Shown here: positions 9,429 through 24,342 of the stretch, one piece after another
How the letters are laid out: every line of letters starts with the position of its first letter
Numbering within the stretch: the first letter of the stretch is position 1
From: Bursaphelenchus xylophilus
Lineage: Eukaryota; Nematoda; Chromadorea; Rhabditida; Aphelenchoididae
Assembly (NCBI GenBank): GCA_904066235.2
Contig: CAJFCV020000003.1
Location: forward strand, 4,960,001 to 5,024,000
Direction: 5' to 3'
Length of the DNA: 64,000 nt
Notes under the pieces: model-generated
The model's database searches: none
What the model saw: only the letters and a program-made list of their open reading frames with translations
What the model was told of the DNA's origin: nothing
Made by a program: the position numbers and the translations under genes

Positions 9429-12400
9429 ATGATACGGGGTGCAGGTATGTTTGGTCATTGTCCGGATTTAATTACTCTGAAATCCGCTACTCCCCTCTTT
9501 TTTGAGCGGGATTTTTTGTGAGTCCATTTTATAACATCGCCTCCGGGCTTTAGCAATAATGTAGGCCTTTTTTGTTGACATTTCTTCCACTGGAGACGGA
9601 TTACTAGGACCTAAGAGTTGGGGATTGTCCCGGATTAAGAAATTATTATATCTAACAAGCGTGATATATCACTTTAAAGGCACAACTTGAGGAGTTGTAG
9701 CATTGTTTGGTTCAATTTTGTAGTCTGTCCTTTTGTGTTATAAAGATTAAAAGTATATTTTTTCAATTCATGTATTACGTAATAAACGTCTTTTTACAGG
9801 AAAAAGGTTCAGACGAATGAGAGATCGCAGTAGAAGCAGAGTATCTCTGAGTGAAGATGTGGAACATTGGATAGAAGATGGAGATATCGCCAGCCTGGAG
9901 GAGTTGCTTCTGACCGGAAAGGCTTACTTGCTTGAAAATAAGGATGTCACCAGCAGTAAGGCCTCTGGATTTCTGCGACTTATGCCAATTTATCGGGTAA
10001 GAACTTTTTTAATGGTCTCTGATATAACGCAGTTGTGTAACCGGCCTTTTGTGTGTACATAAATATTCTTAACGGTGGGAATTATGTGTCATCTTTGTTT
10101 AGGATGCGACCATGTACATTAGAGTCTTATAAACCTAATCATTGACATGTTGCAGGCCAATATTGAGTGTATGTTGGAGGCTGTTTGCATCGGGAATAAG
10201 CGTGCCGTCCAAGATCTGATGTCCTACCGGAAATGTGTGGCTGCCCGTCATCCCTTCACGATGTGTTCGACCATTCATCTGGCTGTTATCCATCAAGAAT
10301 ACGAGATTATGAACCTCCTCCTCTCCCACCCCGACGCTCCCTTTAATACCAAGGATATTGTGAGTTGGGGGCTTCCCTTCCTTTCACAACATTTTTACCC
10401 TCTGTACTTGTACTGCTTTTGGTAGTGTCGTTGCAAAGAGGCGGAATTTGTTATCTTTTGATTGGGGATTAACCACTTTCTCAGACGTCAATCCCATTTT
10501 CAGGAAGGCCGCACTCCCTTGCATTACGCTGGCGCCATCGCTGGTTCTTTTCCCAACGACTCCGAAGCCTTAAACTGTTACGAACTTCTTCTAAAGCACG
10601 GCGTCTTGGAGATGACTGTAGATATGGAGGGATACACGGCTTTGGATTACAAAAGAACCCCCAAATTGATGGATATGGATCAAGTCAAGGGGCTGAATCG
10701 CTGTAAGCTCTGCTGTTTTAGGCCTCTAAATATGACAAGGGACTTCTTTTTACATTGACTTCATTGCACTAGCAATACAACTACAAATATGGTTGTATAT
10801 TTAAGAGTAACGGCCATCTATAATCGCCTTTCTGTCTGCCGATGATTCTTTCAGATTTGTTCTCTGTTTTTGTTTAACTGTAGAGTGAGACTTATGACTT
10901 TCTCAGAATTTGCAAGCATTTTGTGAGTAATTTTAAATTTAATTAATTAGGCTTTGACTAAAAATATTTTCAGATCCATTGGACATCGGGGATGACATTG
11001 ACAAGCTCATCTCCGAACGGAATGAAAATGAACTCTCAAAGATTATATTAGCCGGGAAATACGACAAAATTGAGAATCGTATCTTCCCACCACAAAGTCG
11101 AGATCTTTCCCGAATACTGAAGAATCTGAGTGTAAGTGGGCCCTCTTTTATAGTACAATGTAAATTAAGATGAGATGTCGGGCTGTTCATCAGGCCATAC
11201 TGGACGACGACTTTATCCTTCTAAAACAACTCATCGATTCCGAAGAAATGGCGACGTGTCGAGATTCGGAAGGTAGAACTTCCTTACATATCGCCGTAAT
11301 TAATGGGAAGGAGCAGATCGTCAGATATATTTTGCTTTTATTTCCAAATTCAGTGGATCTCGTAGATAATGTGAGTCTCAAAACTGCTGAAAAACAGGGT
11401 GTAATGTCCTGCAGAGACATCTAACTTGGTGTATTGCGGAAATTACGGCAGAGATTTGGCATTTTCAATTGTCATGTAGCCTAAGACAAGCGTAATGCTA
11501 TCTAAATTGTCATTTTGCGCATAGGTGCTGATAAAATACTTAATAATGATTACTTTTGTCGAGCGATACCCTCATGGCGTATTGACGATAATCCTTTCAA
11601 AACATGACAATTACTGAGCAAACGCGGTACTGGCATTGTTTTTAATGATGTTCTGTTTACTCGAGAGACTAGACCGAGTCAACGGCTCGTTACCATGGTG
11701 TCTTCTTTTCTCGAGGTGTTCTCTCGTTTTTACTATTATCATTAGTCTCCGGCCGAAAGTGTTAATTAGTGTAATTACAGTCCAAACACACCGCTTTTTA
11801 TTATGCGAATCAACTGGAAGATCAGAATCAGCGGGATCTGATGCTGGAGATCCTGAGAAAAGCCGGAGCCAATGAGCAAATGGACAATGAAGAGATGGTT
11901 TGTGTTATATATATACTTATGGGATTGTTTATTGGACGGTCCGCCTTCTTCTGACTTCTGACCAAGTATTACTATTTACGGCGGCGCGTAGAGAAGGGGA
12001 GTAAACTGTAAAGGCCAAGAACTGGGGAGGTGGTAACTAATTAGAGGGCAGGGTACAATCGATGCATGATGATATAGTATTAGTTAAAGGTCATGGGTTA
12101 CAGTACTCCAGATAATAATTTTAGATTTTTAAGAGAGCTTTACATGGATTTTGAAGTAAGTTTTGGCAAAGTTTCGCGTTTCCTGTTAGCCGTTCAAGCT
12201 GAGGGTTTCCGTTGTGCCCATCTGACCCTATAATCCCCGTTGAACCTTACTTATGCAACGGTTACCTCCAACTTCTTTGCAGGACGCCACGGTTCATTTG
12301 ATTTCCTCTCAAAAACGCCGGAAGTCAGAGTCGATTCGAACTATAATGGCCGCAAATTCAGTCCATTCAACCAGCGACGACATGTTTGGTAGGTCCGAGT

Positions 12401-15400
12401 GTAAGGCGGGTAAATATATGTAATTTTAGACATTGATGAGGACGAGAATGTGGATGAGACTATCGAACAAAGAATCCTGGCCATCAACTTTGATCAAAAA
12501 TTATATCGAGAATTGGAGGATCTACAGTACGAAGGGAAGAACGATGAGATCTGGAAGGTGGTCAAGAAACATCTGGGCAATGAAAAGTTGATTCGATACG
12601 TATATTCTTATAGACAAGTGCAGGTGCGCGATTTATATCGAATGATTTTGAAGGATTTTGTTATTTTGACACTTATTTATGTAATGCATTATTTTAGAAC
12701 CGATTGGTCGCCGCAATCCAGGCCGTCAACGAAAATGACCTCAGGAAATTGAAGAGCCTGCTCGACCTCGAGCTGGTCCAAATCCGTGATAATCGCGGTA
12801 AGAGAAAAGATAACATCATGATGCATCATTCCACAAGTAATCCCTTAATTTTTCTTTGCAGGATTAACCATTTTGCATTGGGCCGTGATAAAAGAGCGGC
12901 ATGAAATGGTAGAACACATCGCCAAATCTTATCCAAAACAGCTTGATACCACTGATCAGGTAGGTTAATTAAAGTTATTGGGAGAATATGACGATCCTTC
13001 AGCAAGGCCGATCGGCTGCTCATTACGCGGCTGTCCAACAGAACGCGATCTACGATACATTGGTGGACGGTGGGGCGAACGTTTATTTTGCGGATAAGGT
13101 AAGAATTTCAAACGAAATCTGACAACGAAGGCATTTGAGATGATTTAAATGGATGATAAAGAGTAAGGGAGAATAAGAAGTAATCTTTGCCTTATTCTTT
13201 CTTGAGGTATTTAATCTCAGTCTTAGCTTATGTTGTCCCAGAAAATGGTTAGAATTCTCTCGGAAATCACATTCTTTGCAGTTTTAAGTGGGTGTGGGAG
13301 TGATAAACTGATATTGATCCGTAAACATGAAGATTAATCCTATCCCCCAGACTTTCTTCACGATCTGACAATAAGGTATTTAGTGGATTCGAAGCCATTC
13401 CAAATTAAGGCCTATAGAGAGGGGGGGGGAGTGTTTACGGCGCCGTATTTACTTCCCCTGCGGGCCCCAGCAACGACGAGAGGGAGGAGAGGGCCCGAAT
13501 GCCTAAAGAAGCCCTACAAGTCCTGATAACAGGCCCTAAGACAACATGTTTTAGCGTGGTTTCACCGCCAGTCGCTATCGTACTAATCCGGACATGAATC
13601 TCCGTCCAGCCTCACCCCAGCTGGGCCAGTCCAACAGCTCCGTCTACAAGCATCCCTCCTTGGATGACACGGTTCAAGACACTGGTAAGTGACGTCACTT
13701 ACCGTTGAAATCATTGTGTGTACCACTGTTCTTTGTAATGTCAGCGATGACTTTCCCATTGTAATGTGCTTGTATTTTTTTTGTCCTTACCGTATTTGGC
13801 CATATTATTTCATACGATGATGATGATAATCCGTTGAATTATATATTTATTTTCGCTTTGTTGATGCAGATGCCCCATCGGAAGAGAAAGTGGAACGATG
13901 GCTGGCGGTGGGCGACATCCAATCATTAGAACAGCTTGTTTTGGACGGACGGTCTCACCTTTTAATGGACAAGAAGGCCATTAATCTGTCAAGCACCGAA
14001 TTTTTGGATGGACTACCTCAATATCAGGTGAGTAGAATGACATATTGCGTGGTATGGAGACAGAACCCCTGAACGATAACTAAACTACAAAAAGTTTGGC
14101 CTATGCATAGCGCTGCGAGCTCAGGCTTAGCCTTGCATTAGGCTTACAGAGGAAGTACCACAAGTGCGACGCTCAGATTTCGATCAAACTTGACTCAAAT
14201 TTAGGCTAATTCTTTTTAAGATATATGCGAGGTTTCTGAATCTCACTTTATGGAAGCGACCGAGATTTTTAGGTTGAATATTGTCGAAAACGCGACACTT
14301 TTTTCCGAATTTTGTAATGAAAACGTTTATGTTTATTTCTACTGTGTTAATGTTTCCACAAAAGAAATATATTTTTTCCACACAAAGCTGACAAATATTA
14401 GCTCAAAGGGTGCTTTCTCTGTGCCGCTCTCCGCATTTCGCGTACTCTCTTGGCCGCAAAGATATCGTTGAATATCTCGACTGCCTCTGCAAAGCGCGTT
14501 AGCGTTCGATCAGGCACATATCAGTTCATATTTTATCAGGTCGTGTAAAAGTTGATTAGTAATATTTTAGGCCAAGATTGATGCCATTCACAAGGCCGTA
14601 GAAGAAGGAGATGTCCGTCGAGTGAAGAGTTTAATAGACCGGTCGCAACTGTCGACCGCCCGAGATCGAAATGGGATGACTCCATTGCACAAGGCCCTCC
14701 TTTATGGCCAAACCAACACGGTCAGATATTTGTTGGCCAAGTATCCGCAATGTGTTAACAGCACTGATCACGTAAGGAAAATTAATTTTTGAAGTAGGTT
14801 ATGATATCATGGCATAGCGTGTTATGGTTATCATCTTTCGTTCTGTCGCTCATTGACTAACTACTTCCTCTGGAGGAATTATTATAAAAGCGTTCACGAT
14901 GCTATTTCGAACACAATTCTTAAACGGAGTTGTATGTTCGAAGTGAAGTACTTAGAGTAATTGATGGCCAGGGGAATTTAAGAGAACTAAAGATTAGATA
15001 ACGAAACAAAAAGTAGAAACGGAGTATTAATAACGGATAATAATTGGTAATTACAGCCAGCATTTTGCACTTTTTTTATTTCGTTTCTGGAATTCTATCG
15101 ATTGTATCTAGAGGTTGTAATACTCTTACGTTACACTGATTCGAAGCCATTTCTTATATCCGGCGTCACTTTGGCGTTTAATCTCTTGACTCGAGGGATT
15201 TGGGATTCGTTGAGAGAAAAGGAAACCTCATGATAACACCCGAACAGAAGCCCCTCATCTGTGACTATTGATGTCATCGGAATTTCAGGCCGGAAGAACG
15301 GCATTGCATTATGCAGCGGCTGATCCCAATGGAGAACACATGATCAAGGTTCTGCAGAAGAGTGGGGGTGATGCTTTCATCGAAGATAAAGTAAGTGTGA

Positions 15401-18225
15401 CATGGAGTACTTGAAATATTATGTTGTAGTATGGTCACACCCCATTCTATTATCGGACACATGGAAAAGGCTTGAACATTCGAACGCTGAAGGATAATGC
15501 CGTCATTAATCAACTAATCTCGGGACAATTGAATAGACCTCTTCTTCAAGGTGAATTCGCAAAAATCTCTTGGGCTTCAATGTTGATCTGTGTAATGTGT
15601 AATGTTTTTAGATCTCGAGGAAGACATTTCCGATTGGATTCACACGGGGAATGTGGGTAAACTGGAGGAACTTGTTCTCAATGGATACGCGGATCTTTTA
15701 TTGGGCCGAACTCATCAAGTTGATGATGCTGATGCTGTCGGATTTTTAGAAGTTCTTCCTCAATATCAGGTAAACTAAAGGAACATCCTTGTTCAAAAAT
15801 GCATTGACTTTTCAGTATTGATATTTTTTAGGCAAAGATAGGCGCTATTCACAAAGCAATTGAGCAGGGAAATATCCGCGCAGTGAAGTTGTTAACCGAT
15901 CGAAAGAAGCTGGCTTTGTGCCGAGATAGCCGGGGCCTAGCTCCATTGCACAAGGCGATCGTGTTTGGGAGGACTGATATCGCCAAATATCTGATTCGAA
16001 ACTATCCCCAATCAGTTAATGCGATGGATCAAGTGAGTACTGCGTGTTGAAATTGCGTTACTGTATTTGGAATTACTTTTTTCTTTTTTTAGAACAAACG
16101 AACTCCCCTCCATTATGCGGCAGCCCTCCGAGATGGCGGCTATTTGTATAAATTAATGAGAAAAGCTGGCGCCGACCCCAATATTTTTGACTGTGTATGT
16201 TTACTGTAACTGACAAATGACTCTACCTTGATCTCCACTAAAACGATTACTTTTAGAATGGAAGACCGGCCAAATATTACCTTCGATATCCCGGAGAAAT
16301 TAATCTGGAGAGAATGAAAATGGATACAAAACAAGCCTTGAAACAAGTGCTGCATAATAGGGTAGCCCCGAGTTATTTGGAGACAAAGTAAGATCGGGTG
16401 AAAAGACTTGATTTTGTTACAGTATCCAACAATGGATGAGGGAAGGAAATTTGGCCAAATTGGACCAACTGGTATTATCTGGATGTGGGGATCTGTTGAT
16501 TGACAAGAAGGCCAATAACAGCGATGCCATGGCATTTGTCAACGAACTGCCTGGGCTACTGGTAAATTTTATTTGGTTACTTATAATAAGATGATGACTT
16601 TAAAATATTGGCTATAAAAGCTATACCCTATTATTCCACGAATTTACAAAAGATTTCCCGCCCTCGTCCCCTCATTGATGGCCGTTCAATCTTGGCCATG
16701 CGATCTCGAGTACCCGCCATTTACTTTCCCTTAAAACAATACAGTCGGTGCGTCTTTGAATCCCGAAAACTTTCTTTTTTTGGAGGTCGGAGGCATCTTG
16801 AACATCCTTTAATTGATAGTCGCTGTCTTTCAGGCATTGTCCTTATACCGTAATTAACTGAAAAGTGGGGGAAATACCTTTCGCGCACTTTTTCCTCTCT
16901 TCCGAACCAATTTTGGAATGTCAAGGTGGCGGCGGAAAAGAAAAAATTGCGCTTCTTGGTTTACAAGGCCAAAAACAGGGAAAAAAGAGGATAATGGAGG
17001 GCGGACGGATAAAACAGATCAGCTATTTTACATGAGGGCAACTAAACAGGAACGGATTTGGAGATTGAGGACAAAGAAGATTAGATATGATATATGTACA
17101 AGCTGTATGACCAAAAATCCATTTTTCGAAGAAAATTTGACATATTGGCTGATTAAAAAATACAAAGACCTGTGATTTTCATTAACAAAAATTTATTTTT
17201 GTGTTTGTAGGACACGATCAGCCAGATCCACAAGGCAATCAAAGACGGAGACATCGGCACTGTGCGTCGTCTGATGACCACCAAACGGTTAGCCCTGGCC
17301 CGCGATCGCCATGGCTGCACTCCATTGCACACCGCCATCATCTACGAGCAGACGGAGATAATCCGCTTTATCGCCGCTCAGTTTCCTTCCGTTCTGAATG
17401 CTCCTGACTATGTAAGATTTGAATACCGTAATCTTTTCAGTTACGGGGATTGAGTTTGAATTGGGCTTGTAGTTGAGAGTCAAGGTTATGAGAATGTTTT
17501 CAGAATAAGAGAACGGCCATGCATTATGCAGCAGCGGCCAGAGATGGAGGCCATTATTTGAAGATCCTTGGCAAAGCCGGAGCTGATCCGATGGCCGTGG
17601 ACAATGTAAGAACCAAAAACTTTTTTAATATTTAATAATCTTTTTCATATAGGAAGGCCGAACTCCCGATTACTACAGAAGGAATGCAGTCTTCGATTTG
17701 AAACTGTTGAAGGAGAGGGAAGACGACTTCGATGTTCTCCAAGAGCATATGATAGATGAAGTGAACCCGGTCGATTCTCCTCCCTCTCCAGAAACCATGT
17801 CTTTGGGAAGGTAACTGAATTCAAAAATAAAATCTGCATTGACTTTGCATACGAAATCTTTGTTTGGAATCCAAACATCCCAATCTTATAAAACCTGAAA
17901 TTCTTCCAGCTCGATTCTGGACTCCGGACGTCGCGACATTGGTCAATTAGCCGAAACCGAACCCGAACTAGACATTGACGATCTGGACGATCCCATGGAT
18001 GATGACATGGAGAATATGGACCGCAGAAAGTTTGAGAAGTTGGTCGAAGACAAGATGGACATCCCCACTAGTGACAATGGCCTGTATCTTGCCCGAACTG
18101 TAGCTCCCGTCTTAACGAAGGCCTTGGCCGAGGTGTTATTACGGCGTCCAGCAGATCCCATCGATTTCATCTCCGATTGGCTCCTCCGTTATAACGAGGG
18201 AAAGGACAACGGACACGATTATTAA
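9429..18225 (+). CDS. Giant modular ankyrin-repeat protein with C-terminal Dpy-30 motif
   Basis: Twenty-six exons (9429-9444, 9800-9996, 10156-10359, 10504-10702, 10974-11131, 11170-11370, 11781-11897, 12283-12388, 12430-12623, 12698-12797, 12862-12959, 13003-13098, 13555-13684, 13870-14027, 14571-14771, 15289-15390, 15430-15550, 15612-15769, 15832-16032, 16093-16194, 16257-16387, 16423-16561, 17211-17411, 17504-17605, 17653-17810, 17910-18225) total exactly 1302 codons. Six modules repeat a W-x4-GDI-x2-LE-x-L-x2-G segment followed by ankyrin repeats (IHKAVEEGD, DRNGMTPLHKAL, GRTALHYAA, GADP). The C-terminus GLYLARTVAPVLTKAL with ADPIDFISDWLL is a Dpy-30-type dimerisation motif. The function is not recognised. 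The X-box and the use of Dpy-30 motifs in axonemal proteins such as adenylate kinase 7 suggest a ciliary scaffold; this is inference. The 16-nt first exon is tentative. Confidence 0.85.
14146..14515 (-). mobile_element. MITE family A, truncated copy in an ankyrin-gene intron
   Basis: It begins ACAGAGGAAGTACCACAAGT, then GCGACGCTCAGATTT, matching the family A terminus. The far part (about 14420-14505) matches the reverse complement of the inner left arm of the 3346 copy, including the GATATCGTTGAATATCTCG and GCAAAGCGCG blocks. The other terminal repeat is missing or decayed. It lies in the intron 14028-14570. Confidence 0.75.
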
Positions 18226-18253
18226 CGTTACGTTTAGTGACAGTAGCATACAA

Positions 18254-18259
18254 AATAAA
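18254..18259 (+). terminator. AATAAA polyadenylation signal of the ankyrin gene
   Basis: AATAAA 29 nt after the stop codon. The convergent lin-48 gene ends at 18333, so the two 3' ends are very close. Confidence 0.6.
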
Positions 18260-18332
18260 GAACTACTTTTTATTACAAAATAAATGGATCAAGCGAAAGC
18301 ACGGGGGTGAAAAAAGTTATTGCCCTGGGGCT

Positions 18333-19540
<1,208 letters not shown>

Positions 19541-22500
19541 CCTAAAACAATTTATAAGCTCAATATTTCATCAAACGTTACACGCCGACACGGTAACGAA
19601 TAAATACTCCCAATCATAAATAACAGCGGCGGCCGGGAATCCAATTCGTTTTCAAAACGAATCAAGCGGAAATGGGGAATGTTTAAGACTACCGTAACAC
19701 TTGCGGTGATTGGAAAGAGGGGACCGGTCCTGACCGCCACAAGGGCAAACAAGAAGAGAAGAGGAAGAGACGGTTGCGCAATGAAACGAAACAACCCAGG
19801 TAAGAGGGGCTAGAGACGTGGGAAGGTGCGGAAGGACGGGCTCCTCTTCCCTCGGTAACACTTCAGAACAGCGGAAAAACCTCTACAAAACCGTAATAAA
19901 AACCGATCATGTCATCAACGGAAGAGGGCAAACGTTGGATGAGATCCGAAAAATCTAACTTGTGAATACACGTTATAACACATATAATATGGTTCCTTTT
20001 GCTTTATGTCATCATTAGGTTTCAAACGAGTCTAACGGTGGATCAGAGAAATTGATTTCTAGATGTGAGTTAGAAGCCTTATGATCAATTTTTAAAGCTG
20101 AATATCTCAAACAAAATGATACAAATAAAAACAAAGATAAAGTGATTCGAGATTACTCTAATCTTCCAGTTCAGAAGCTACAATTCAAAATATTTCAAGC
20201 CCCAATGCAATCTCCACCACCCAGCTTGTCCTCTTAATCTCCGTTTGCCCTCGTCTCACCTCAACTGACCTGAGAAGTGGTCTTCGAACCAATGAAACGG
20301 CCTTTTGCCGATCGCACCAATAACCAGCCCCTTTCCCCTTGCCAGTTACAATAGCTGTCCCTCGAACAAGATGGGCGGGATTGAGGCAGGCGCCACGAGC
20401 CTCCGCCTCGACGTCTCTAGCGGGCGGAAGGTAATGAAAGTCGAAAAAGGGAGTTGATAATTATTCGTTACGTACGCGTTGGATGCTTGGAGTTTGGAAC
20501 TGAGAGCACACTCAATATGCGTTTTTCCGCATATGCAAACGAGTATTCGATTAACTGGTTCATGTATCACCCCCAGTAATTGCAACGAGATTGTGCCCGA
20601 ATTTCAGAATCCCCACCCACAGTGGAGCCGAGTGGAAGCCTACAAAGTTTGGCGCCGAGAAAGACATCACATAATATTATAAAATCTTATTGCCTCCGGG
20701 GGCTAATTAACCTTTGCTCACGAGAATCCGCTCGATTCGACCAGTGGATCCAGAACGTACGAACCGATTTGTTCAAACTACAGTAATCATGACCAGCAAG
20801 CTGATCTTTAGAACATTTCAGAAGACTTTTAAAGATACCAGAAGGGGTTGACAGAAAATAAGAACAAAGTCCAAAGTAACCACAGTTAACATAAAAGTGA
20901 TGTTTGTAAACTAAACAGTTGCATATGTCTGTTGCTAACATGCAATTACCCGCAGTATCTTGGGTCCTGTACGTACGTGCTCCTATGGAGTTAACGGCCG
21001 GTTTTAAAGGTAATCACAAAAGTGCAAGATGTACCTATGATACGTTCAGCAACAAGGCCATGTTTATAATACTAATAAAACAGTTTGAGAGTTTATGACA
21101 TAAGTATGTCACGTAATTACAGTAATCCTAAAATCATTATTCTAAAGTTGATGACATAAAAACAACCGAAGTTATCGAGGCCAGACTTTCTTACTGATTT
21201 GGTTCGAAGCGAGGGCTGATTTCCTTTTGCTATGAACCTGTGATAAATTTTACAAATCAGAAAACCTCGCTGCTTTAACTAGCCCCCTCTAAGACGACGT
21301 AACCGCGTTCCATTTATCAGCCGATATTAACTTTTACCGCACACTGACCACCGTAATTATAATTACCCTTTTCCCCGCTTCTCCCTCAAATACACTCGAT
21401 CCGAAAACAATGACATAAAGTAATTGAACATAGCCATCCGCGCTTATATACCGATGACATAAAAGCTTCCGGATCAAATCGGTTGCGCAAGCGATCAACC
21501 CAAAAGCGGATAAGATGCGAATGAAAGGAAAAGAGGTACGGTAAAAGCGGATTAAACCCCCAAACCAGAAAACATTCGTACAGTCAGAGCGAGCAGATTG
21601 TTATCGAATTGTGGAAGGGGTCTTCCGAAGGCGGGGTACCCTCTTCTGAACGGCCCGAAGTCTCCAATCGAGGGAAAGGGACTGTAGTCAGACGCACTCA
21701 AAAAAAATAATAAAAAGTGAAATTTCAAGTTATTCTCAAGGTTTTTGCAATTGAATCCATAAAAACTATAGTTAAGTTATCAAGCGAGTGGAGAGTAAAT
21801 TACAGTAATAAGTTGTACACTCCCCGAAAGAATTTAAAATAATTTCGTATTTATAGAAAAACTTTGTTGAGCTCCTCGACGTATATTACCAGTTTCATAA
21901 GGGTTCATAATGCCCAACGGTTAAATTATAGAAACTGTTAACTCAAAGCATTGAAACCGAGCATACCTCGGACATCTTATTCAATATGAAACTAAAAAGA
22001 TCTTTCCTTTTCTGACCATAGATGCCCTTGTCCCGCTTCCCCACTTTCCAATATCATCCAAGTTTTGTTTCATTCAAATAATTTACGATGGGGAAGGGTA
22101 CCTTCTGAAAGAAGCAGCGACGAACGGCGCTTTGTTTGGACCGAGATTTGTGAGCCATATCCGCGACACCGCTATTGAAGACGGTAGCTGGGAAGACAAA
22201 TAAACGCCCCCTCTTTTTGAATCAACGCTAATGGGCCTTGGATTCTGGATTCAGAAGCGCCCGTTCTCCGCCGTTCCGTTCCGCGCAGCTGGCTCAATCG
22301 GATTGGGACTAAAAAAGGGCAAAGATGGGAGACCATTTTGGGGTAATCCCCGGAACAGGGGCAAGTGCCAAGTGCTCGGTTAATAGGCTTAAATCAAAGA
22401 CGGATGAACAGGGGATCGCTCATGGGAAGTGAGAGGAGATCACTTGTCGGATTTCATGCAAAGATTGTTCAACTTTTCAGCACAATTTATATTATCTCTA

Positions 22501-23362
22501 ACAACTGAGCCAGAATAAATCAGAAGAATTCAGAGCTCCACACGGCTTTTCCTTGCCAAATTTGATCGTCGTCCTTCACAAAGCCCCATCAAAGATTTAA
22601 ACTTTCCCTTTGACTTCGGTTACAACGGTTCCAAATTAAATCTCGGTCTTCAAACGTTTTCCATTTATTCTAAAGGTACGCCTGAAACCGAGGATTCGTT
22701 CAACCTGTCCATCTTTATTTGGGTATCCTGCGTTTCCTTTGCCCAACACATAAACCCTCAAGTTTTTCCTTACGCATCTTAATGTTGTGCAAACTCTGGT
22801 GCCGGGTCTACTTTCTCCTCTAATTTGGATCCCTCAAGGTCGCGATCCTCATTTCCGCTCCTCTTTAATCCACAGCTTCTTCCCGCATTCGCTCTCGGAT
22901 AATGTCTTCGGAAATGTAAGGATCTTGAAGAGAGTGTTCTGAACGGAGAGACGACAGAGAAGAACGGAAAGGAGAAAGGTGGAGGGAAAAGGGGGAAGGA
23001 AACAGTCCATTTGAAGAGAGCGCAGACACTCTCCCTTGTTACGGTACTCAAAACTGGATAAACAGTAAGGAAAAGGCCTTGAAAACGGGTGCCGGAACTT
23101 AAAACGGCCTTGCTTTGGAGAGTCTACTTAATAAGACAGTAATCATCTTGAATAAATCTACATTCATTCCCAGAAGAATCGCCCATTATCCTTCTTCAAT
23201 CAGTCAAGTATGAGGTCCGGAAATATGCGGGCTCGGGAGGGGACTCAAGGACGGGAAAAGTTTTATTTATTTACTTCTTGAACAATACAAGGTAACCGAA
23301 CCGGGTGAATAATTATGCAAATTAGAATACATAACAATGGGCAACTTTATTCGTAAGAAAAA
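19541..23362. other. 3.8 kb gene-free region upstream of lin-48
   Basis: I see no exon chain, RNA gene or repeat family here. Open frames on either strand are short and lack family motifs. Given its place upstream of a developmental transcription factor and downstream of a convergently spaced small gene, cis-regulatory DNA is likely, but no specific site is claimed. Confidence 0.5.
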
Positions 23363-24342
23363 TTAATTGAGAGCACGACGAAGGCGATCCATGGGCAAGT
23401 CGAAGGTGACAATCACGTCATTCGGGTCGATCTCTTCTGATCGGGGCACTTTAAATCGACGCCATATCTGAAGCAATTTCAGTATTATCAAAAAACTAAT
23501 AATTTATTCATAAAAGTCTGATCACGATGAACGAAAAATTATTATTTACACTTTTAAACGTCTTCAAAAAGTTTAATTTTTTTCTAAGTAATTTCAATAA
23601 TTGCAAAATTGTAATCAAATTTAATACAATCTTGGAGAACCCACCTGATTATTGTAATGCAATCTCTTCAACATCTCCTTCCTCTCCTTGGCCAATATTT
23701 TCAATGAAACATTGTCCAGGCTTATTGCATTTATAACTGAAAGTAATTGTAAGGTTACTTTTTATTACATCATGAGTATCCATTGATGGCAGACCTAATT
23801 ATGGGTACATTCAGACCTGCGTGGAAACGTGAGAATCGGTGTGGAAAGCAGGGAAGATTGGAAAAAAGTGCAAAATAATGACTGAATGCAAGTAATTTGT
23901 GCATTATTATTCTGTAGCAGCCTTGTTTCGTAAAAATAAACGAAATAAAAACCATTGTAGTCTAATGGAAGAAGTGCAAGAGTTCGGTGCTTCAGTTTTC
24001 TAAACATTTTGTATGGCTACTCCAGTTGGATTACGTGTCAATCCATGAAAATCCTAGATCGCGATTTGCAATAGGGACCCATTAAGTTCGACCATTTTGC
24101 GGAGGATTGCGCAGAAAAAGAGTTGGTCAAAAAAAGATTCATTTCTTGTTGTAGCTAATTTTCTTTTATGCCTAGTTTTGTCGAAGCGCATTGAGTAGTT
24201 CCCCCAAGACTTCCACAAGTTTTGAAAAATTTCGATTTGATTCCGGTAAAGGCAACTAATTTGTCCACTCATGACATCACTCACCTTGTATCACGACACA
24301 AGAAATGAAAATGATAACAAAAATCCGCTGAAAGCCCGCCAT
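23363..24342 (-). CDS. Small secreted peptide precursor, 84 residues
   Basis: Exons 24342-24285, 23736-23645 and 23467-23363 join in phase (19 codons plus 1 nt, 92 nt, 35 codons) to 84 residues; none is long enough to stand out alone. The N-terminus MAGFQRIFVIIFISCVVIQV is a clear signal peptide, followed by INAISLDNVSLKILAKERKE, a helical charged stretch, a WRR and an LRR site, and the C-terminal DPNDVIVTFDLPMDRLRRAL followed by Asn and stop. No cysteines follow the signal. AATAAAG lies 10-20 nt after the stop. I do not recognise the family; a peptide hormone or small secreted regulator is inferred. The DLPMxxLRxxL core resembles the N-terminus of DH44/CRF-type hormones, but this may be chance. 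Confidence 0.6.

Noticed and set aside
10703..10721. GTAAGC...TTTTAG pair as an intron in the ankyrin gene
   Set aside because: At 19 nt it is too short to be spliced; the donor at 10703 fits the acceptor ending at 10973 in the right phase.
12125..12155. Possible extra exon in the ankyrin gene between 11897 and 12283
   Set aside because: A TTTTAG acceptor and a GAAGTAAG donor flank it, but the reading frame continuing from the previous exon meets a stop, and the exon sum without it is already a whole number of codons.
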